From the NCBI RefSeq assembly GCF_026342355.1, contig NZ_JAPEMV010000012.1:124001-188000 (forward strand): a stretch of 64,000 nt of DNA, given 5' to 3'. Under the pieces are notes generated by a model. The model had not been told where the DNA came from. It ran no database searches and saw nothing but the letters and a program-made list of their open reading frames with translations. Shown piece after piece: positions 57,841 to 64,000 of the stretch. This stretch comes from Streptomyces sp. NBC_00249 (GTDB taxonomy: Bacteria; Actinomycetota; Actinomycetes; Streptomycetales; Streptomycetaceae). The translations under genes were made by a program, and so were the position numbers. Numbering within the stretch: the stretch's first letter is position 1; each line of letters starts with the position of its first letter.

Positions 57841-60800
57841 GTGGTGACCAGTGAGCAGAATCCTGTAGCAGCCGGGGCGCGCACCGAGAAGGCGGAGCAG
57901 ATCGCTGTCGTGGGGCTGTCCTGCCGGCTTCCCGGAGCCGATGGCCCGGCCGCGTTCTGGGAGCTCCTGCGGAGCGGTGCCAGCGCTGTCGCCGAGGTCC
58001 CGCCGGGCCGGTGGGGCGTGCCGGAGGACGGCTCCGGGGCCCCGGGCGACGGCCCGGGGCGCGGTGCGTTCCTGGACGGGGTCGACCTCTTCGACGCCCG
58101 TTTCTTCGGCATCTCGCCGCGCGAGGCGGCGGCGATGGACCCGCAGCAGCGCCTGGTCCTGGAGCTGGCCTGGGAGGCCCTGGAGGACGCGGGCATCGTC
58201 CCGGAGGCCCTGCGCGGCAGCCGGACCTCGGTGTTCGTCGGCACGCTGCGCGACGACTGGACCAACCTGCTGTACCAGTACGGCACGGAGGCCATCACCC
58301 AGCACACGATGACCGGCGTGAACCGCGGTGTCATCGCGAACCGGGTCTCGTACTACCTGGGTCTGACGGGGCCGAGCCTGACCGTGGACTCGGCGCAGTC
58401 GTCCTCGCTGGTCGCGGTGCACCTGGCGTGCGAGAGCCTGCGCAACGGGGAGTCGACGACGGCCCTCGCGGCGGGTGTGAACCTGAACCTGCTGACGGAG
58501 AACGCCACCACGGAGGAACGGTTCGGCGCGCTCTCCCCGGACGGCGTCACCTACACCTTCGACGCCCGCGCCAACGGCTTCGTCCCCGGTGAGGGCGCCG
58601 GAGTCCTGGTCCTCAAGCCCCTGGAGCGGGCCCTCGCCGACGGCGACCGCGTCTACGGCGTCATCCGCGCCAGCGCCGTCAACAACGACGGCACCACCGC
58701 CGGCCTGACCGTGCCCAGCCCGGCCGCGCAGGAGCAGGTGCTGCGCCTGGCCCACGAGCGGGCCGCGCTCGGCCCCGCCGAGCGGGTCCAGTACGTGGAG
58801 CTCCACGGCACCGGCACGCCCGTCGGCGACCCCATCGAGGCCGCCGCCCTGGGCGCCGCGCTCGGCGCGGACCGGGCCGGGGAGGAGCCGCTGCGCGTGG
58901 GCTCCGTCAAGACGAACATCGGGCACCTGGAGGGCGCCGCGGGCATCGCGGGCCTGATCAAGACCCTGCTGGCGATCTCCCACCGCGAGCTGCCGGCGAG
59001 CCTCAACTTCGAGACCCCGAACCCGGCCATCCCGCTCGCCGAACTGGGTCTGGCTGTGCAGAGCGAGCACTCGGCGTGGCCGCACCCCGAGCGGCCGCTC
59101 GTCGCGGGCGTCAGCTCCTTCGGCATGGGCGGCACCAACGCCCACGTCGTGGTCTCCGAGGCCCCGGCGGCCGCGCCCGTCACGCCTTCGGAGGAGCCCG
59201 CCGTCCTGCCCTGGGCGCTGTCGGCCCGCTCCGACGAGGCGCTGCGCGCGCAGGCCGCCCGGCTGGCGGAGTTCGCCGCGGCGGAGGGCGCCCCGGGCCT
59301 GGCCGACACCGGCCTCGCGCTGGCGACCACCCGTACCGCCTTCGAGCGGCGCGCCGTCGTGATCGGCTCGGGCCGCGAGGCGCTGGTCGAGGGGCTGCGG
59401 GCGCTGGCCGAGGGCCGGCCGGGCGCCGGTGTGGTGCGCGGCGAGCCCGCCACCGGCACCACCGCGTTCCTGTTCACCGGCCAGGGCGCCCAGCGCCAGG
59501 GCATGGGCCAGGAGCTGTACGCCGCCTTCCCGGTGTTCGCGGAGGCCTTCGACGCCGTCGCCGCCGAGCTGGACCCGCTGCTGGAGCGCCCGCTGTGGGA
59601 GGTCATCGCCTCGGGCGAGGGCCTGGACGACACGGGCAACACGCAGCCCGCCCTGTTCGCCGTCGAGGTCGCCCTCTACCGGCTGGTCGAGTCCTGGGGG
59701 ATCACCCCGGACCACGTGGCCGGGCACTCCATCGGTGAGCTGGCCGCCGCCCACGTCGCCGGGATCCTCGGCCTCGCCGACGCCGCCAGGCTGGTGGCGG
59801 CCCGGGCGAAGCTGATGCAGGCCCTGCCGACCGGCGGCGCCATGATCGCCGTACAGGCCACCGAGGAGGAAGTCCTCCCGCTCCTCGAAGGCCTGACGGA
59901 CCGCCTGGCCATCGCCGCGATCAACGGCCCGACCTCCGTCGTCATCTCCGGCGACGAGGACGCGGCCGTCGACGTGGCGCTGCGGATCGCCGCGCTGGGC
60001 CGCAAGACCAAGCGCCTGAGCGTCTCGCACGCCTTCCACTCCCCCCACATGGACGGGATGCTGAAGGAGTTCCACAAGGTCGCCAAGGAGCTGACCTACG
60101 CCGAGCCGCGCATCCCCGTCGTCTCCACCCTCACGGGCAAGCCCGCCACCGGGGACGAACTGCGCACCCCCTGCTACTGGACCGACCAGGTCCGCGGCGC
60201 CGTCCGGTTCGCCGACGCCGCGAAGTCCCTGGCCGAGCTCGGCGCGACCGTCTTCCTGGAGATCGGCCCCGACGCCGTCCTCAGCGCCCTCACCGAAGGC
60301 ACCCCCGCCCTGCGCGCGGGCCGCCCCGAGGTGCAGAGCCTGCTCACGGCCGTCGCCACCGCCTTCACGGCGGGCGCCGACCTCGGCTGGAGCGCCCTGT
60401 ACCAGGGCCTCGGCCACGAGGGTTCCGGCGTACGGAGCGTCACCCTGCCCACGTACGCCTTCCAGCGCCGCCGGTACTGGTTCGACGCCGCCGCCCGCAA
60501 GGAGGCCCCGGCCCTGGCGGCCGCCGCCGACTCCGTGGACGCCCCGGACTCCCCGGCCGCCACCCCGCGCGGCGAGCTGGGCCGGCGTCTGGCGGGCCTG
60601 TCGCAGGCCGAGCGCCGGCGCGTGGTCTCGGAACTGGTGACCTCGCACGTCACCGCGATCCTGGAGTACGGGCCGGGCGAGGCGCTGGAGCAGCGCACCC
60701 CGTTCCAGAAGCTCGGCTTCAGCTCGATGATGACCACCGAGCTGCGCAAGGCGCTGGCCGAGGCGACGGGTCTGCGGCTGCCCGGCGGGCTGCTGTTCGA

Positions 60801-63800
60801 CCACCCGACCCCGCAGGCGCTGACCGAGTTCGTGGAGGCCGAGCTGCTGGGCGCGGCCGAGGACGCCGAGGAGTTCACCCGGCGTCCCGGCGCCGACGCC
60901 GACGAGCCCATCGCGATCGTCGGCATGGCCTGTCGCTTCCCGGGCGGCATCTCCTCCCCCGCCGAGCTGTGGGACCTGGTCGCGGCGGGCGGTGACGCCG
61001 TCTCCGGCTTCCCCGAGAACCGCGGCTGGCCCGAGGACCTCTACGACGCCGACCCCGACCGGCCCGGCAAGTCCGCCGTGCGCCGCGGTGGCTTCCTGCA
61101 CGACGCGGGCGAGTTCGACGCCGCCTTCTTCGGGATCTCCCCGCGCGAGGCCCTCGCCATGGACCCGCAGCAGCGGCTGCTGCTGGAGACCGCCTGGGAG
61201 GCCGTCGAGCGTTCCGGGATCCGCCCCGGGGACCTGCACGGCACCCGGACCGGCGTGTTCGTCGGCGCGACGGCCCTGGAGTACGGGCCGCGCATGTACG
61301 AGGCCCCGGAGAGCGTCCAGGGCTCGATCCTGACCGGCAGCACCACCAGCGTGATGTCGGGCCGGATCGCCTACCAGCTGGGCCTGCTCGGCCCGGCGGT
61401 GACCACCGACACGGCCTGCTCCTCGTCCCTCGTCGCCCTGCACCTGGCGATCCGCTCGCTGCGGTCGGGCGAGACCAACCTCGCGCTGGCGGGCGGGGCG
61501 ACGGTCATGTCCTCCCCCGGCATGTTCGTCGAGTTCTCCCGTCAGCGCGGGCTCGCCCCCGACGGCCGCTGCAAGTCCTTCTCGGCGGACGCGGACGGCA
61601 CCGGCTGGGCGGAGGGCGTCGGCCTGCTCCTCGTGGAGCGGCTCTCCGACGCCGAGCGCAACGGCCACCAGGTCCTCGCGGTACTGCGCGGCTCCGCCAT
61701 CAACCAGGACGGCGCCTCCAACGGCCTGACCGCCCCCAGCGGCCTCGCCCAGCAGCGCGTCATCCGCCAGGCCCTCGCCGACTCCGGCCTGGACACCACC
61801 GAGGTCGACGCGGTCGAGGCGCACGGCACCGGCACCAAGCTGGGCGACCCGATCGAGGCCGAGGCCGTCATGGCCACCTACGGCAGCGCCCGCGAGGGCG
61901 GCTCCCCGGTCTTCCTCGGCTCCCTCAAGTCGAACATCGGGCACGCCCAGGCCGCCGCCGGCGTCGGCGGTGTCATCAAGATGGTCGAGGCGATCCGGCA
62001 CGGGGTGCTGCCCCGCACCCTGCACGCCGAGCAGCCGTCCCCGCACATCGACTGGTCGGCGGGCTCCGTGGAGCTGCTGACCGAGGAGCGGTCCTGGCCC
62101 GAGACGGGCCGGCCGCGCCGCGCCGCCGTCTCCTCCTTCGGGATCAGCGGCACCAACGCCCACGTCGTCATCGAGCAGGCCCCCGAGCAGGCCGCCCCGG
62201 CCCCGGCCGAGGAACCGGCGGCCCCCGCGCTGCCCGCCCCCTGGCCGCTGTCGGCCCGTACCCCCGAGGCGCTGCGCGCCCAGGCCGGGCGGCTGCGGGA
62301 GCTGGCCGCGGACGCCGACCCGGCCGCCGTCGGGCGGGCGCTGGCCCGTACCCGTACCTCCTTCGAGGAGCGGGCCGTCGTCCTCGCGGAGGACCGGGCC
62401 GCGCTGCTGGCCGGGCTCGACGCGCTGGCCGCCGGTGCCGCCTCGCCGTCGGTGGTCACCGGCAGCGCCGCGGGAGCCGGGCGCACCGCGTTCCTCTTCA
62501 CCGGCCAGGGCGCCCAGCGCCTGGGCATGGGCCGTGAGCTGTACGAGCGCCACCCCGTCTTCGCCGAGGCGCTCGACGCGGTGTTCGCCGCGCTCGACGC
62601 CCACCTGGAGCGGCCGCTGCGCGAGGTGGTCTTCGCCGCGGAGGGCAGCCCCGAGGCGGCCCTGCTGGACGAGACCACGTACACCCAGCCCGCGCTGTTC
62701 GCCGTCGAGGTGGCCCTCTTCCGGCTGCTGGAGCACCACGGGGTCACCCCGGACCTGCTGGCCGGGCACTCGATCGGCGAGCTGTCCGCCGCGCACGCGG
62801 CCGGGGTGCTGACCCTGGAGGACGCCGCCCGGCTGGTGGCCGCGCGCGGCCGGCTGATGCAGTCGGCCCGCTCCGGCGGCGCGATGATCGCCGTGCAGGG
62901 CACGGAGGCGGAGATCGCCGCCTCCCTCGCCGGCCACGAGGACGCGGTGTCGGTCGCGGCCGTCAACGGCCCGGCCTCCGTGGTGATCTCGGGCGACGAG
63001 TCCGTCGCCGAGGAGATCGCCGCGCACTGGCGGGAGCAGGGCCGCAAGACGAAGCGCCTCACCGTCTCGCACGCCTTCCACTCCCCGCACATGGCGGAGA
63101 TCCTGGACGAGTTCCGCGAGGTCGCGGCCTCGCTGACCTTCTCGGCGCCCACGGTCCCGGTGGTCTCCACCGTCACCGGCAAGATCGCCACGGACGCCGA
63201 ACTGACCTCCCCCGACTACTGGGCGGGCCAGATCCGGGCCGCCGTCCGCTTCCTCGACGCCACCCTGGAGCTGGCCGCGCAGGGCGCGACCGTCCTCGTC
63301 GAGGTCGGCCCCGACGCGGTGCTGACCGCGCTGGCCCAGGGCGCCCTGGAGGACGCGGCCGTCGTGGCCGTGCCGCTGCTGCGCGCCGGACGCCCCGAGG
63401 CGGAGACCTTCACCACGGGCCTCGCCCGCGCCCACACCGCCGGCGCCTCCCTGGACGCGGCGACGTTCTTCCCGGGCGCCGTCCCGGCCGAGCTTCCGAC
63501 GTACGCCTTCCAGCGGGAGCTGTACTGGCTCTCGCCGACCGTCCCGACCGACGCCCGCAGCCTGGGCCTGGATGCCTCCGACCACCCGCTGCTGTCCACC
63601 ACCGTGGAGTTCGCGGACCGCGAGGACGCCCTGTTCACCAGCCGGATCTCGGTCGGCGCCCACCCGTGGATGACCGACCACACCATCGGCACGACCGTGC
63701 TGGTGCCGGCCACCGGCTTCCTGGAGCTGGCCGTCGCCGCCGGCGACCACCTCGGCGCCACCCGCGTCGAGGAGCTGACCCTGGAGGCCCCGCTCGCCCT

Positions 63801-64000
63801 GACGGGCCGTGAGCCGGTCCGCGTGCAGGTGGCGGTGGGCGCCCCGGACGCCTCCGGTGTCCGCCCGTTCTCCATCCACGCCCGCCCCGACACCGGCGAG
63901 GACCAGGCGCAGCCGTGGACCCGGCACGCGACGGGCGCCCTCGCCGAGGCCACCGCCCCGGACGCGGACGGCGAGCTCACCGCCTGGCCGCCGGCCGGCG
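57841..64000 (+). CDS. cpkA: Modular type I PKS, CpkA-like: KSQ-AT-ACP loading module and start of module 1 (KS-AT-DH), cut by window edge
   Basis: Starts GTG 57841 (a second GTG follows) behind AGGAAAGGG. 2053 residues are in the window. Loading module: KS from residue 21 with Gln186 in DSAQSSS in place of Cys (KSQ, decarboxylates malonyl-ACP); AT from 541 with GHSIGE (Ser630) and HAFH (730-733), a malonyl signature; ACP with LGFSSMM (Ser962; the usual Asp before it is Ser). Module 1: KS from 1024 with Cys1193 in DTACSSS; AT with Ser1644 and HAFH 1744-1747 (malonyl); DH from about 1910 with His1947. The DH motif reads HTIGTTVLVP, Thr replacing the conserved Gly. Matches CpkA of the coelimycin cluster in layout and gene context. 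Confidence 0.95.
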   Translation, partial: MVTSEQNPVAAGARTEKAEQIAVVGLSCRLPGADGPAAFWELLRSGASAVAEVPPGRWGVPEDGSGAPGDGPGRGAFLDGVDLFDARFFGISPREAAAMDPQQRLVLELAWEALEDAGIVPEALRGSRTSVFVGTLRDDWTNLLYQYGTEAITQHTMTGVNRGVIANRVSYYLGLTGPSLTVDSAQSSSLVAVHLACESLRNGESTTALAAGVNLNLLTENATTEERFGALSPDGVTYTFDARANGFVPGEGAGVLVLKPLERALADGDRVYGVIRASAVNNDGTTAGLTVPSPAAQEQVLRLAHERAALGPAERVQYVELHGTGTPVGDPIEAAALGAALGADRAGEEPLRVGSVKTNIGHLEGAAGIAGLIKTLLAISHRELPASLNFETPNPAIPLAELGLAVQSEHSAWPHPERPLVAGVSSFGMGGTNAHVVVSEAPAAAPVTPSEEPAVLPWALSARSDEALRAQAARLAEFAAAEGAPGLADTGLALATTRTAFERRAVVIGSGREALVEGLRALAEGRPGAGVVRGEPATGTTAFLFTGQGAQRQGMGQELYAAFPVFAEAFDAVAAELDPLLERPLWEVIASGEGLDDTGNTQPALFAVEVALYRLVESWGITPDHVAGHSIGELAAAHVAGILGLADAARLVAARAKLMQALPTGGAMIAVQATEEEVLPLLEGLTDRLAIAAINGPTSVVISGDEDAAVDVALRIAALGRKTKRLSVSHAFHSPHMDGMLKEFHKVAKELTYAEPRIPVVSTLTGKPATGDELRTPCYWTDQVRGAVRFADAAKSLAELGATVFLEIGPDAVLSALTEGTPALRAGRPEVQSLLTAVATAFTAGADLGWSALYQGLGHEGSGVRSVTLPTYAFQRRRYWFDAAARKEAPALAAAADSVDAPDSPAATPRGELGRRLAGLSQAERRRVVSELVTSHVTAILEYGPGEALEQRTPFQKLGFSSMMTTELRKALAEATGLRLPGGLLFDHPTPQALTEFVEAELLGAAEDAEEFTRRPGADADEPIAIVGMACRFPGGISSPAELWDLVAAGGDAVSGFPENRGWPEDLYDADPDRPGKSAVRRGGFLHDAGEFDAAFFGISPREALAMDPQQRLLLETAWEAVERSGIRPGDLHGTRTGVFVGATALEYGPRMYEAPESVQGSILTGSTTSVMSGRIAYQLGLLGPAVTTDTACSSSLVALHLAIRSLRSGETNLALAGGATVMSSPGMFVEFSRQRGLAPDGRCKSFSADADGTGWAEGVGLLLVERLSDAERNGHQVLAVLRGSAINQDGASNGLTAPSGLAQQRVIRQALADSGLDTTEVDAVEAHGTGTKLGDPIEAEAVMATYGSAREGGSPVFLGSLKSNIGHAQAAAGVGGVIKMVEAIRHGVLPRTLHAEQPSPHIDWSAGSVELLTEERSWPETGRPRRAAVSSFGISGTNAHVVIEQAPEQAAPAPAEEPAAPALPAPWPLSARTPEALRAQAGRLRELAADADPAAVGRALARTRTSFEERAVVLAEDRAALLAGLDALAAGAASPSVVTGSAAGAGRTAFLFTGQGAQRLGMGRELYERHPVFAEALDAVFAALDAHLERPLREVVFAAEGSPEAALLDETTYTQPALFAVEVALFRLLEHHGVTPDLLAGHSIGELSAAHAAGVLTLEDAARLVAARGRLMQSARSGGAMIAVQGTEAEIAASLAGHEDAVSVAAVNGPASVVISGDESVAEEIAAHWREQGRKTKRLTVSHAFHSPHMAEILDEFREVAASLTFSAPTVPVVSTVTGKIATDAELTSPDYWAGQIRAAVRFLDATLELAAQGATVLVEVGPDAVLTALAQGALEDAAVVAVPLLRAGRPEAETFTTGLARAHTAGASLDAATFFPGAVPAELPTYAFQRELYWLSPTVPTDARSLGLDASDHPLLSTTVEFADREDALFTSRISVGAHPWMTDHTIGTTVLVPATGFLELAVAAGDHLGATRVEELTLEAPLALTGREPVRVQVAVGAPDASGVRPFSIHARPDTGEDQAQPWTRHATGALAEATAPDADGELTAWPPAG

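Noticed and set aside
57691..63927. Open frame of 2078 codons on the minus strand
   Set aside because: It lies opposite the modular PKS gene. Its translation is Gly/Arg/Val-rich with no domains, a normal by-product of GC-rich codon bias.

Overview
This window looks like accessory chromosome of a Streptomyces or close relative. It is very GC-rich, with strong third-position G/C bias, many GTG starts and many 4-bp ATGA gene overlaps. It also carries gamma-butyrolactone (GBL) signalling genes, rare TTA (bldA) codons and several secondary-metabolite gene sets. There are no tRNA, rRNA or CRISPR features, and little ordinary housekeeping sequence.

Layout. (1) 1-7.1 kb, minus strand: the conserved enediyne 'warhead' cassette. 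It runs from two DUF1702 proteins through UnbV and UnbU to the start of the iterative enediyne PKS, which is cut by the left edge. (2) 7.2-14 kb: an HxlR regulator, two small membrane proteins, a lone IS701-type transposase homologue, and a GBL block. The block holds a ScbR-like receptor and an AfsA/ScbA-like synthase in divergent orientation, a second receptor homologue and an SDR. (3) 14-26.8 kb: mixed genes, including a saccharopine dehydrogenase-like protein, a PEP mutase-like protein, a TetR regulon, an IS607-type transposon with TnpB, a MarR/hydrolase pair, a malonyl-CoA synthetase plus type II thioesterase, and a MITE-like hairpin. (4) 26.9-32.2 kb, minus strand: a tightly coupled operon matching the azomycin (2-nitroimidazole) pathway from arginine (RohP, RohQ, RohR, RohS), plus a Rieske ferredoxin and a permease. 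DsbA-like, metallo-beta-lactamase-fold and DMT-exporter genes lie upstream. (5) 34.9-39.8 kb: regulators, glutamate dehydrogenase and 6-phosphogluconate dehydrogenase. (6) 40-64 kb: a cluster syntenic with coelimycin (cpk) of S. coelicolor. It has PPTase, phosphoesterase, ScoT thioesterase, a permease, carboxylase subunits, CpkJ, CpkI, CpkH, the SARP activator CpkO, CpkG, CpkF, CpkE, CpkD and the start of CpkA, a modular PKS with a KSQ loading module.

How it fits together. The AfsA-like gene and cpkO each contain one in-frame TTA codon. The scbA-scbR intergenic region and the cpkO promoter carry palindromic GBL-receptor-type operators; cpkO has two, about 234 bp apart. This supports a chain from bldA to the GBL signal, to receptor release, to CpkO, to the PKS operons. 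A separate TetR regulator at 17 kb has a 17-bp operator present three times at its own promoter and twice as an inverted pair in front of a serine hydrolase about 7.8 kb away.

All family assignments are from reading the translated sequence by eye. No database search was run.
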